This document shows, piece after piece, positions 9,010-24,000 of a stretch of 64,000 nt of DNA. The DNA is from Crocinitomicaceae bacterium (GTDB lineage: Bacteria; Bacteroidota; Bacteroidia; Flavobacteriales_D; Crocinitomicaceae), in NCBI GenBank assembly GCA_017983465.1, contig JAGOBK010000003.1:1-64000 (forward strand). The letters are read 5' to 3'. A program made the translations under genes and the position numbers. Position 1 is the stretch's first letter. Each line of letters starts with the position of its first letter. The notes beneath the pieces are model-generated. The model was not told the DNA's origin, did not search any database, and saw nothing but the letters and a program-made list of their open reading frames with translations.

Positions 9010-12000
9010 TTATTTAATCAGCGTAACGTGCCCATTGAAATGAATTGCCTTCTCATTTTCTTTCATTTTTAATTCAATCATCCATTGATAGACCCCATCT
9101 TGAGCTGGGAAATTCAGGTTTGCACCATATGTACCGTCCCAACCTACGTTATCATTGTAAGATTCAAATACCATTTCCCCCCATCGATTATAAATAACGA
9201 ATCGATAGCTTGATTCAACGTAACGATCATTAATATATGGTCCAAACGTATCATTGGTGCCATCTTGGTTTGGCGTAAAGGTATTTGGAACATAAATCAA
9301 GAATTCATCTCTAACTACAATCGTAAGATTGGCTGTATCGATACATCCTAATTCATTCGATGCGGTCAAGGTCACCAAATATTCCCCTACTGCATCATAT
9401 AAGTGAATTGGATTATTGGCAACACTTGTGTCTCCATCTCCAAACGACCAATCATAATACAACGCATTCTGTGATTGATTGTCAAAGAAGAAAGTGGCAT
9501 CATCCAATAAATGAACAGGATTGTCAACAGTGAAGCTTGCAATTGGAGCAGGAATAACACAAACTTGACTAAACGCAGTGTCAGCTACGGTACAACCGTT
9601 CGTGCCTGTAACATACAGTGTTATGTCGTAGCAACCAGGTTGAGCAAATTGGTGATCAACTTGTCCATATTGATTTGAAATCTCTCCATCTCCAAATGTC
9701 CAATAAACCGTTGTTAAAGGATCTTGAATGGTATCGGTAAAAATCACATTAACAAATTCACATGCTTCCGTGATCGATGCGGTAAATCCAACTTCTGGAG
9801 ATTCTAGTACTTCTACATCCATTGACATGCTATCTTGACAAAGGGTTGATGCATCTGTGGCTGTAAGTGTCACTTGATACAAACCAAAATTCTCATAAAC
9901 ATTATTTCCATTATAAGTAGTGGCTGTGTTCCCGTCTCCAAAAACCCATTCATATGAACTATTTCCTACTGAATTATTATCGAATAAAATCGGCACATCA
10001 GAACAGTTTAATGCATTGATGACATCGAAATCAGCACTCACCGGTGGTTGAACGCTGACCAAAATAGAATAAGGTCCGGAGTTACATCCATAAGGTTGAG
10101 AAATTAAGTTAACATCATAAACAACAACTTGCTGTACATTCGATGTATTAATCAACGCATCATTTATGACAGATGAATTCTGAATTGTTTGTGTTTCTCC
10201 AAGAATATTCGGATTACTCTGCGCTGACCATGTACTCACTGCACCAATCGTTGTTTCAATTGTATCCTGTGTATATTGACCTGAACAAATCGTAAATGGT
10301 AAATTTTGCAAATATGCCCAAGGATTTACTGTTATTGTAAATGAATCTGGATTTCCTATACAGGTAAGACCCGCATTTGTGTAGGAAGGAATTACATCGA
10401 CAGCCGCAACGACAGGACTAGATCCCGGGTTGTTGCCAACAAATCCAGCAATGTTTCCAACTCCATTTATTGCCAAACCGATACTTGTTTCTGAATTTGA
10501 CCATGAATAAACTGTCCCTAGAACATTTCCGCTAAACTGAATTGGATTGACATTATCATTATGACATACAATCTGATCTACAACAGGTTCGACATTTGGT
10601 CTTGGATTAACTGTGATGAACATTTGTTCCGTATTCCCTAAACACGTTGTATTCATATTCGTATACGAGGCTTGAACAACTACCGTTGAAACAAGCGGAG
10701 CATTCGTGGAATTAAGTGCAACAAATGGTGCTATGTCACCAGTTCCAACAGATGGAAGCCCAATGGATGATGTATTATTGATCCAATTAAAATCCGTACC
10801 TGGAACAGAACCTGTAAAATCTATTAATTGTGAGAAGTCACTTGCACATATCACTTGATCAAGTGGATCAAGTACGTTCGGAATTGGGTTCACCACATAA
10901 ATAAATGTATCTATGTTCCCTTGACATGTCACACCAGCATTTGTATACGTTGCATCAACAATGATTTGAGCAATGTTCGGTGTATTGGTATTCGTATTTC
11001 CAATAAACGAGTTGATCACATTCAATCCATTTGATTGATTCAATCCAATTGTCAAATTATTATTCGACCATGCATAATTTGTTCCTGGCACAGGTCCCGT
11101 GAAAACAACACTAGGTATTGCTTCGTTATCACAAACGACAACATCTACTTGTGGCAATACAGCAGGAATTGGATTAATTGTAACCGTGAAATCTTGGGTT
11201 ACACCTTGACATGTCACACCATTATTCGTATAATTTGGAGTGTAATTAATTTGAGCAACAACTGGTGAATTAGCCAGGTTTAACCCAGTGAAACTTGGAA
11301 TATTCCCGGTGCCATTTGCAGCTAATCCAATAGATGGTATACTGTTCGTCCAAGTGTAATAAGCATTTGGCAATGTCCCTTGCATTTGAACACCATTAAC
11401 GATGGACCCACTACAGATCACTTGATCCGGTGATCCTGCAACTTGAGGGGTTGGATTAACAGTTATCGTAAATGTTTGAATTGTTCCATAACATACCACT
11501 TGATTATTCGTGAAGCTTGGTGCCATCTCGATTGTCGCCGTAATTGGATTTAATCCATTATTTATCGCAACGTATGAAGGAAGGTTTCCTGTGCCGAAAT
11601 TTGGCAATCCAATCGTAGCGTTATTATTGGTCCAATTATATGTCGCATTAATTACATTTCCAGTAATAAACGTTGAAGGTACTGTCCCTCCAGCACATAC
11701 AGTAGAACTTGGAATCGCATTAAAGTTCGGTATTGGATTTACAGTAATATAGAAAGTATCTGCTGGACTTAAACATGTGTGATTATTGTATGTGTCGAAT
11801 GCATTTACTTGAATCATGGAGGTAACCGGAATGGTCGTTGAAATCACCGGAGTGAATGGTAAAATATTCCCATTTCCATTAGCTGCTAGACCAATTAATG
11901 GTTGATTATTAGACCAAACAAACCCTGCTGGTGGTGTTATACTTGAAAAAGTAACACCATTTATCAATGCCCCACTACAAGCTGTGACATCCTGAGTTGG

Positions 12001-15000
12001 AATCATGACTGGTGTTGGATTCACGATAATCGTAAATGTTTCGGAGTTACCCGTACACAACTGACTGCCATTCACATATTGTGCAGTAACTGTCACTGTT
12101 GCGGTAATTGGAGCATTTCCTGTATTCACAGCGGTAAACAATCCGATATTTCCGGTGCCACTTGTCGGAAGTCCAATCGTGGAGTTATTATTACTCCAAA
12201 CGTACGTTGTTCCTGTTAATGGACCCGTGAAGTTGATTGCTGCTACTTGCGCGCCATTACACACCACTTGATTTTGTGGATCGATTACCTGCGGTTGAGG
12301 ATTCACGGTTATCGTGAATGTCTCTGTATTTCCTAAACACAACTGTCCAGCATTCGTGTATTGTGCTTGAACACTAAATGTTGCCACCAGGGATGTCTGT
12401 GTACTGTTCTGCGCCGTAATACTTGCGATATTTCCGGTACCACCTGCCGCAATTCCTAGGGATGGTGCGTTGTTTGTCCATGCGAATACCGTTCCACTCA
12501 CGTTCCCTGTAAACAAGACTGGCAAGGACTGATTTCCTACACACAAGTTCTGGTTTGCTGGATCCACCACATTTGGTGCTGGATTCACCGTAATATTCGT
12601 TGAACTCATGGTTTGACAACTAAGTCCAGCATTGGTGTATGTTGATGTGATCACTAAATTTCCTACCTGTGCGGAATTACTGGTATTCTGCGCCGAGAAT
12701 GCTGGAATACTACCCGTTCCATTCGATGATAATCCGATGGTACTATTGGAGTTCGTCCAGGTGTAGTTTGTATTTATCGTATTCGAATTGAAATTTAATG
12801 CATTCACCAAACTTCCAACACATAACACCTGTGATGGAACAGCTACAAGTTGTGGCAATGGATTAACCGTTACACTGAAGGTAACAGGACTAATTGTACA
12901 AGTACTAACCCCATTGACAAATCCTGGTGTAACCGTGATTATGGCTACCTGTGCAGAGGATCCTGGATTGGTTGCGACAAACGATGGAATAGCTCCCGTT
13001 CCATTTGCTGCAATTCCGATACTTGGATTCGAGTTCGTCCAGTTAAATACTCCTGGTTGAGCATTTCCTGAGAAGCTAATCGCTGAAACTTGATCTCCAG
13101 AACAAGCAACTACTGGTGAAACTGCCTGCATCGTGATCAGTGGATTCACAGTGATCGTAAATGTCTCGGAGTTTCCTGTACACAACTGACTGCCATTCAC
13201 ATATTGTGCAGTAACTGTCACTGTTGCGATTATTGGAGTATTGCCATTATTCACTGCTGTAAACAATCCGATATTTCCGGTACCACTTGCCGCTAATCCG
13301 ATGGAAGTATTGTTGTTACTCCATACGTACGTTGTTCCTGTTGATGGACCCGTGAAGTTGATTCCTGAAACCTGCGCGCCATTACACACCACTTGGTTTT
13401 GTGGATCGATTACCTGCGGTTGAGGATTCACCGTTATCGTGAATGTCTCTGTATTTCCTAAACACAACTGTCCGGCATTCGTGTATTGTGCTTGAACACT
13501 AAATGTTGCCACCAGGGATGTCTGTGTGCTGTTCTGCGCTGTAATACTTGCGATATTTCCGGTACCACCTGCCGCAATTCCTAGGGATGGTGCGTTGTTT
13601 GTCCATGCGAATACCGTTCCACTCACGTTCCCTGTAAACAAGACTGGCAAGGACTGATTTCCTACACACAAGTTCTGGTTTGCTGGATCCACCACATTTG
13701 GTGCTGGATTCACCGTAATATTCGTTGAACTCATGGTTTGACAACTAAGTCCAGCATTGGTGTATGTTGATGTGATCACTAAATTTCCTACCTGTGCGGA
13801 ATTACTGGTATTCTGCGCCGAGAATGCTGGAATACTACCCGTTCCATTCGATGATAATCCGATGGTACTATTGGAGTTCGTCCAGGTGTAGTTTGTATTT
13901 ATCGTATTCGAATTGAAATTTAATGCATTCACCAAACTTCCAACACATAACACCTGTGATGGAACAGCTACAAGTTGTGGCAATGGATTAACCGTTACAC
14001 TGAAGGTAACAGGACTAATTGTACAAGTACTAACCCCATTGACAAATCCTGGTGTAACCGTGATTATGGCTACCTGTGCAGAGGATCCTGGATTGGTTGC
14101 GACAAACGATGGAATAGCTCCCGTTCCATTTGCTGCAATTCCGATACTTGGATTCGAATTCGTCCAGTTAAATACTCCTGGTTGAGCATTTCCTGAGAAG
14201 CTAATCGCTGAAACTTGATCTCCTGAACAAGCAACTACTGGTGAAACTGCCTGCATCGTGATCAGTGGATTCACAGTGATCGTAAATGTCTCCGAGTTAC
14301 CTGTGCACAACTGACTGCCATTCACATATTGTGCAGTAACTGTCACTGTTGCGATTATTGGAGTATTGCCATTATTCACTGCTGTAAACAATCCGATATT
14401 TCCAGTACCACTTGCTGCTAATCCGATGGAAGTATTGTTGTTACTCCATACGTACGTTGTTCCTGTTAATGGACCTGTGAAGTTGATTCCTGACACCTGC
14501 GCGCCATTACACACCACTTGATTTTGTGGATCGATTACCTGCGGTTGAGGATTCACCGTTATCGTGAACGTCTCTGTATTTCCTAAACACAACTGTCCGG
14601 CATTCGTGTACTGTGCTTGAACGCTAAACGTTCCAACCAAGGATGATTGCGTGCTGTTTTGTGCCGTAATACTTGCGATATTTCCGGTACCACCTGCTGC
14701 AATTCCTAAGGATGGTGCGCTGTTTGTCCATGCGTATACCGTTCCACTCACGTTCCCTGTAAACAAGACTGGCAAGGACTGGTTTCCTACACACAAGTTC
14801 TGGTTTGCAAGGCCTACCACATTTGGTGTTGGATTCACGATAATCGTAAATGTTTCGGAGTTACCCGTACACAACTGACTGCCATTCACATATTGTGCAG
14901 TAACCGTCACTGTTGCGGTAATTGGAGCATTTCCTGTATTCACAGCGGTAAACAATCCGATATTTCCGGTGCCACTTGCCGCTAATCCGATGGAAGTATT

Positions 15001-18000
15001 GTTGTTACTCCATACGTACGTTGTTCCTGTTGATGGACCCGTGAAGTTGATTCCTGAAACCTGCGCGCCATTACACACCACTTGGTTTTGTGGATCGATT
15101 ACCTGCGGTTGAGGATTCACCGTTATCGTGAACGTCTCTGTATTTCCTAAACACAACTGTCCGGCATTCGTGTACTGTGCTTGAACGCTAAACGTTCCAA
15201 CCAAGGATGATTGCGTGCTGTTTTGTGCCGTAATACTTGCGATATTTCCGGTACCACCTGCTGCAATTCCTAAGGATGGTGCGCTGTTTGTCCATGCGTA
15301 TACCGTTCCACTCACGTTCCCTGTAAACAAGACTGGCAAGGACTGGTTTCCTACACACAAGTTCTGGTTTGCAAGGCCTACCACATTTGGTGTTGGATTC
15401 ACGATAATCGTAAATGTTTCGGAGTTACCCGTACACAACTGACTGCCATTCACATATTGTGCAGTAACTGTCACTGTTGCGGTGATTGGAGTATTGCCAT
15501 TATTCACAGCTGTAAACAATCCGATATTTCCGGTACCACTTGCTGCTAATCCGATGGAAGTATTGTTGTTACTCCATACGTACGTTGTTCCTGTTGATGG
15601 ACCCGTGAAGTTGATTGCTGAAACCTGTGCGCCATTACAAACCACCTGACTAATTGGTGCGTTAACTATTGGCTGAGGATTCACAGTTATAGAGAACTCC
15701 ATTGGATTTCCGTAACAATTTAAATTGCCAAATTGCATATTTGGTACCACATTCAGATTAGCCAAACTAGGCACAACACCGTTATTTACACTTAAAAACG
15801 GATTTATTGTATTTAACCCGGAGTTTACTAAACCAATTGAAGTATTGTCATTATACCAATTATATTGCGTTCCACTAAATTGACCATTAAATGTCAACTG
15901 TGGTGAATAGAACCCTTCACATAGGTATATGTCTTGCACTTGATTCACCGTCGGTGAAGGATTCACCATAAAGTCAAAGTTTAACGGTTGTCCAAAACAT
16001 TGGACATTATTCATGGTAATTGACGGAGTATAGGTAACCGTTGAGGATTGGGCAACTCCCGTAGGATTTAGCGCTGTAAATGAACCGATATTACCGTTAC
16101 CTGTTGCAGCTAAACCAATGGTTTGATTTGTATTTGACCACGCATAAGTGTTATTTACCATATTGCCATCAAATATGACCGCACTAGTGGAAGTATTCGC
16201 ACATAAGTCTTGATCAATAACTGCTGTCGCTACAGGTAATGGATTCACCTGAATAGTAAATAACTGATTAAGTCCATAACATGTTAGTCCATTGCTGGTA
16301 TGTAAAATGGAAACATTCATAAGCGCATTTTGCTGAACGGTATCATTATTTGTTGCAACAAAACTTGGAATAGATCCAACACCACTTGAAGGAAGACCAA
16401 TTAAGGTATTATTATTTGTCCAGTTAAATTGAGCATTTTGAACATTGCTTGTAAAAGCAATTGGAGAAGTATTTGAATTCGCACATAATACCTGGTCATT
16501 AACAGCATTAATGACAGGTACTGGATTCACTGTTATTTCAAAGGTTTCTGAAACACCATTACATGTAACACCTGCGTTTGTATAGGTCGGGTTGACGGTA
16601 ATCACTGCATATTGTGCATTTGGCGATGTATTTACACTTGTAAATGACATCCCAGAACCGATACCACTTGCTCCCATACCCAAGTTGATATTACTTGAAG
16701 TCCAATTGTAATTGGTTTGAGGAACATTAAATGCACTCATGAAATCGACATTCACATTTTGATTGGAACAAACCAAAACGTTACTAATTGTATCAACCGT
16801 AGGAGTCGGATTTATCGTGATATTCACATCTTCAGGAATACCAGTACACGTAACACCATTATTGATGTAAATTGGTGATACGGTAACTGTTCCTTGAATT
16901 AGACCATTTGTATTATTAGATGCTAAAAAGTTAATGTCATCATTTCCATTCGTTTGAATCCCAATTGACGCGTTGCTATTTGTCCAATTGTAGAATACAT
17001 TCGCACTATTGTTCATAAACGTTGAACTAAAATCAACTTGCGAAACTGAATTATTACAAAAAGTTAAAGGTAGAATTGGATCTACAGTTGGAATTGGATT
17101 GACCGTTATAGAAAAATTAGCTGATTGACCAATACAAGTTAAATTCCCTACAACTATTTGAGGAACAACAGTAATTGTTGAACTTAAAGGTGCATTTGTA
17201 TTGTTATTCGCTTGAAAGGAGACAATATTTCCGCCACCTGTCGATGACATTCCAATCGATGGTAACGTTGAACTCCATGTGAAACTTGTATTTACGGGAT
17301 TCCCGATAAATTGAACTGTTTGGGTGTTTGTACCATCACAAATAGTTTGGTTCACTATCGGATTGACAACCGGAGTTGGTTGAACAGTAATCGTGTAAGA
17401 TGAAACCGAACCAAAACAACTTTGACCTCCATTGGTATAAATTGGCTGAATCGATATGTTCGATTGAACTGGTAAATTACTAATATTCGTTACCGTAAAT
17501 GGAGAAATGGAACCTGAACCAGATACAGCTGCACCAATAGATGGTGTCGAACTAGACCAGTTATAAACCGTACCATTTACAGGTCCAGCAAGGTTTACTC
17601 CAACAGTGTTTGCACCATTACAATAGGATTGATTATTTATTGGATAGACACTAGGAGTTGGGTTAACAACAATATTAAATGCTGTTGAATTACCCGTACA
17701 TGTTAAACCTAAGTTAGTGTAACTTGCATTTACTTGTATATTAGAAGTAACTGGAGCATAATTCACATTCGTTGCTGTAAATGTCGAAATATTCCCTGTT
17801 CCGTTTAATCCTAATCCAATGGTTGGATTGGAATTAGTCCAATGATACGTTGCTCCCGTTACGGTTGAGTTGAAATTCGAGGTCGTTACCGGAGTTGTAT
17901 TACATGCCGTTATATTCGCTATTGGACTCATGATCGGAATTGGATTCACAATCACCCAAACAGCAATGATTGGACTTGAGCATCCTGTCGCTCCGGAAGT

Positions 18001-21000
18001 ACCAACAACATTATAAAAGACTGTTTGAGGAGTTGCTGTGTTATTTACCAATACATCGTTAATGGTATTGGATGATACCACCGACATTGATTCACCACTT
18101 ACACCAACAGATTGATTTGCATACCAATTGAATGTAACATTTGTATTGGCTGCTAAATTAAGATTAACGGAACTGTTACTACAAATCACGACCGTATCTG
18201 TATTGAGCAATGCTAATTCAGGTTTCACCGTAACAGCAATCGTTTGGGTTGTCCCAAAACAAGATCCGTTTTGTGAAATTGGCGTGACAGAATAAATCAC
18301 TAACTGATTACTTGAGCTTGTATTAACCAACACATCATTGATCACCGATCCGGTATTTTGTGTTAATGATTCACCGGTAATATTTGGATTATTGAAGGTG
18401 GTAAACCAAGTGAAATTAGAGGGAACATTTGCGGATAAATAAGCACTTACAGGAGCACCACTACAAATTTCAATGGTACTCGGGATATTTAAGGTTACAT
18501 CCGGCATTACCGTTACCGTAAACAAACTATCCGGTCCAACACAACCATAAGGCACAGATATCGCATTTACAGCATACTGTACTTGCTGAATTACCGATGT
18601 TGAATTGGAAAGAGTATTGGAGATAACAGGACTAGTTTGCGTCAAGAAAACTTCTCCATTTACCGATGGATTAGAAATCGCTGCCCATTCAAATGTGGCT
18701 GGCACTGATGATGTTAAATTTTGGACAAAACTTGTCTGATTACAAACTGTCATGTCATTAATTGTGCCGATAAGTGGTGTTGGATGCACAACAATATCAA
18801 ATAGTTGAATAATACCCGGACAAGTTACTCCTCCCGAAATATATTGCGGTGTAACACCGATGGTGGATGTTATTTCTTGAGAAGTATTATTGATTGCCGA
18901 AAAACTTGGAACATTTCCTGAACCATTAGCCGGTAAACCAATCCCTGTATTGGCATTAGACCATACAAATGAGTTAGCTGTTCCTGCAAATGATATGGCA
19001 TTCGTTAGACCACCGCCACATACACTTACATTGCTTAAATTGGTAACAGTTGGTACATGACTCACCGTTATTGTGAAGTTTTGTGTAGGGCCGGAACATA
19101 CGTTTGATCCAAATGTGTAATAGGGTGTTACCGTAACCGTTGCGACTACTGGTCCATTGGAATTATTGATGGTTTGAAAACTTGGAATCAATCCTTGTCC
19201 ATTCGTTCCAAGTCCAATAGCAGGATTGTTATTTGACCAGGTATAATTTGTTGCCGTTCCAACCAAGTTAATCGGAACGGTGGTTTGATTATGACAATAG
19301 ATGACATCATTCGGGTCATTGGCAACTGGTGTTGGATTCACAGTAATCGTAAACGACTCCGGTATTCCAGAACATGATATCCCTCCATTTAAGAATATTG
19401 GAGTGATATTAACATTTGAAATCAATGGGGTTGAACCATTATTCTGAGCATTAAATGCAGCAATATTATTTATTCCTGCTGAACTTAGTCCAATCGACGC
19501 AATGGTGTTAGTCCAATTGTATTGAGTTCCACTTCCAGTAAAGTTGATCGCTGGCGTTAATGCACCATTACATATGGAAAGGTTTCCTGGATCATTGACA
19601 ACTGGCGTTGGATTCACGGTAATCGTAAAGTTTACCGGTGTTCCTAAACACTCTACTCCATTATTCTGATAGCGAGGTGTGATGGTGATGGTTGACGTAA
19701 TTGGTGCAAATCCACTATTCGTTGCAGTGAAAGATGGGATGTTTCCTGTTCCTGAGGACGCTAAGCCAATGGCTGGATTTGAGTTCGTCCAGCTATAGTT
19801 GGTTCCGGTACCGATGATACTTGTCCCTGGCGTTACATCATTGTTACAGTATACCTGATTCCCTGGTGCCGTTGCACTTGGTGTTGGATTCACTGTCAAG
19901 ACAATTGTTTCTTGAGACCCACTACAAGTAACTCCGGAATTTAAATATTGTGGTGTGACTGTTACTGTACTCACCAATGGATTACTGCTTCCATTGACTA
20001 CCGTGAAACTTGAAATATTTCCGGTGCCTGCAGATGACAATCCGATGCTTGGTACGCTATTGGTCCAAGTATAGCTCGTTCCACTTCCCGTGAAATTGAG
20101 TGGATTGGTGGATGATCCATTACAAATTGTTTGATTCGGTAAATCGTTCACCATTGGTGTTGGATTTACGGTGATCGTATAACTCTGGGTTGGACCTGTA
20201 CAACTTACTTGTCCGCCCGTGAAGACTGGTGTCATTGTCACAGTAGAAGTCACTGGTATACTTGTGCTATTTAGGGCTGAGAAGCTAGAAATATTTCCGG
20301 ATCCTGTTCCGACTAATCCAATAGATGGTAAACTATTGGTCCAAGTATAACTTGTTCCTGTTCCTGAAAAATTCACCGCGGATGTCATCCCAGTGTTACA
20401 TACAACCTGTGCTACTGGAGCGGTCATACTCGGGGTTGGATTCACCGTGAAGGTCATGCTTTGGGTGGTTCCCGGACACGTCAATCCTCCTCCTTCGTAC
20501 AATGGTGTAAACACCACTTGAGCGATCACTGGAGAATTGGTATTGTTAACTGCCGTAAATGACGGGATATTTCCCGTACCTGTTGCGCTTAAGCCAATCG
20601 ATGCCGTATTGTTCGTCCATGTGTAACTTGTTCCTGTTCCAACTAAGTTTACTAAAGTCGTACTTGCGCCATTACAGATGGTCTGGTTTGCCGGATCGAC
20701 TAAACTTGGGGTTGGATTCACCGTAATGGCGAAACTTTGAGGTGAACCTTCACAAACAGCTCCTGAACCTGAATAAACAGGGACAACACTCAAGGTCGCG
20801 GTAACTGGTGAACTTCCGTTATTGACAGCTGTAAATGGCAAGATATTCCCTGTACCATTTGTTGGGAGCCCTATGGATTGATTCGTATTTGTCCACGTAT
20901 ATCCTGTTCCCGTACCAGTGAAATTCACTGCTGCTGTTTGTGTTTGATTACATCTTACTTGGTCTGTAGGATCAACGACAGTCGGAGTTGGATTCACAAT

Positions 21001-24000
21001 GATTAAGAATTGATCCTGACTTCCTGTACATGTAACTCCACCACCTGTGAAAATCGGTGTGACATTCAAGGTTGCGCTTGCTGGAACACCCGTGGCATTT
21101 GTCGCTGTAAACGATGGCAAGCCATTTGGTCCAGATGCACCTAATCCAATTGTTGTATTACTGTTAGTCCAGTTATAACTTGTCGCTGTACCTGAAAAAC
21201 TCAATGGTGAAGTGACAGAACCATTACACAACGGAACATCATTGGTTGCCGTTACAGTCGGTGTTGGATTCACCGTAATCGTGAAGTTTGATACCGATCC
21301 ATTACACGATACTCCACTTCCCAAATACACCGGTGTTACTGAAATATTTGCGATTTGAACAGTCGAAGTAGCATTCACGGCAGTAAATGCAGATATCGTA
21401 TTTGTTCCTGATGAAGATAATCCAATGGATGGTAAACTATTGGTCCAAGTATAACTTGTACCTGTTCCCGTAAAACTAAGATTACTTACTTGTCCTCCAT
21501 TACATACAACAAATGGATTCGTTGTTGTTACCGTTGGCGACGGATTAACCGTTATCGTATACGTAGAACTTATTCCCGGACAACTTCCAACGCTCGTAGA
21601 TGCATTCACGACAAAGTTGATTGTAATCGGAACACTTGTGGTATTCACTAAGGTATAGGACGGAATTGTGTTGGTTCCACTGGTACTCGTTAATCCGCTA
21701 ATTCCGGATGGAGGATTCAAAATACTCCAAGAAATATTCGCATTTGGTGTCGTCGAACTTATAGATACTGAGTTTGAAACAGCTCCTGAACATATCACTT
21801 GATTTTGGTAAGCAAATCCGACAACCGGACTCGGATTAACCGTTATGCTAAAACTCTCAGTTGAACCATAACAAGACAATCCTGCAGATTGATATTCTGG
21901 TGTAATGGTAATTGTTCCAACCAATGGACTTGTACCTGAATTTTGACCAGTAAATGCTGTGATATCACCCGTTCCACTAGATGCCAAACCAATACCAGCC
22001 ATATTGTTTGTCCAGTTATAAATTGTACCTGTATATCCTTGGAAAGAAACAGCCGAAGTAAGAGATCCGTTACAAACAGTTTGGTTTGATGGATCATTGA
22101 CAACTGGCGTTGGATTCACGGTAATCGTAAAGTTTACCGGTGTTCCTAAACACTCTACTCCATTATTCTGATAGCGAGGTGTGATGGTGATGGTTGACGT
22201 AATTGGTGCAAATCCACTATTCGTTGCAGTGAAAGATGGGATGTTTCCTGTTCCTGAGGACGCTAAGCCAATGGCTGGATTTGAGTTCGTCCAGCTATAG
22301 TTGGTTCCGGTACCGATGATACTTGTCCCTGGCGTTACATCATTGTTACAGTATACCTGATTCCCTGGTGCCGTTGCACTTGGTGTTGGATTCACTGTCA
22401 AGACAATTGTTTCTTGAGACCCACTACAAGTAACTCCGGAATTTAAATATTGTGGTGTGACTGTTACTGTACTCACCAATGGATTACTGCTTCCATTGAC
22501 TACCGTGAAACTTGAAATATTTCCGGTGCCTGCAGATGACAATCCGATGCTTGGTACGCTATTGGTCCAAGTATAGCTCGTTCCACTTCCCGTGAAATTG
22601 AGTGGATTGGTGGATGATCCATTACAAATTGTTTGATTCGGTAAATCGTTCACCATTGGTGTTGGATTTACGGTGATCGTATAACTCTGGGTTGGACCTG
22701 TACAACTTACTTGTCCGCCCGTGAAGACTGGTGTCATTGTCACAGTAGAAGTCACTGGTATACTTGTGCTATTTAGGGCTGAGAAGCTAGAAATATTTCC
22801 GGATCCTGTTCCGACTAATCCAATAGATGGTAAACTATTGGTCCAAGTATAACTTGTTCCTGTTCCTGAAAAATTCACCGCGGATGTCATCCCAGTGTTA
22901 CATACAACCTGTGCTACTGGAGCGGTCATACTCGGGGTTGGATTCACCGTGAAGGTCATGCTTTGGGTGGTTCCCGGACACGTCAATCCTCCTCCTTCGT
23001 ACAATGGTGTAAACACCACTTGAGCGATCACTGGAGAATTGGTATTGTTAACTGCCGTAAATGACGGGATATTTCCCGTACCTGTTGCGCTTAAGCCAAT
23101 CGATGCCGTATTGTTCGTCCATGTGTAACTTGTTCCTGTTCCAACTAAGTTTACTAAAGTCGTACTTGCGCCATTACAGATGGTCTGGTTTGCCGGATCG
23201 ACTAAACTTGGGGTTGGATTCACCGTAATGGCGAAACTTTGAGGTGAACCTTCACAAACAGCTCCTGAACCTGAATAAACAGGGACAACACTCAAGGTCG
23301 CGGTAACTGGTGAACTTCCGTTATTGACAGCTGTAAATGGCAAGATATTCCCTGTACCATTTGTTGGGAGCCCTATGGATTGATTCGTATTTGTCCACGT
23401 ATATCCTGTTCCCGTACCAGTGAAATTCACTGCTGCTGTTTGTGTTTGATTACATCTTACTTGGTCTGTAGGATCAACGACAGTCGGAGTTGGATTCACA
23501 ATGATTAAGAATTGATCCTGACTTCCTGTACATGTAACTCCACCACCTGTGAAAATCGGTGTGACATTCAAGGTTGCGCTTGCTGGAACACCCGTGGCAT
23601 TTGTCGCTGTAAACGATGGCAAGCCATTTGGTCCAGATGCACCTAATCCAATTGTTGTATTACTGTTAGTCCAGTTATAACTTGTCGCTGTACCTGAAAA
23701 ACTCAATGGTGAAGTGACAGAACCATTACACAACGGAACATCATTGGTTGCCGTTACAGTCGGTGTTGGATTCACCGTAATCGTGAAGTTTGATACCGAT
23801 CCATTACACGATACTCCACTTCCCAAATACACCGGTGTTACTGAAATATTTGCGATTTGAACAGTCGAAGTAGCATTCACGGCAGTAAATGCAGATATCG
23901 TATTTGTTCCTGATGAAGATAATCCAATGGATGGTAAACTATTGGTCCAACTATAACTTGTTCCTGTTCCTGTAAAACTAAGATTACTTACTTGTCCTCC

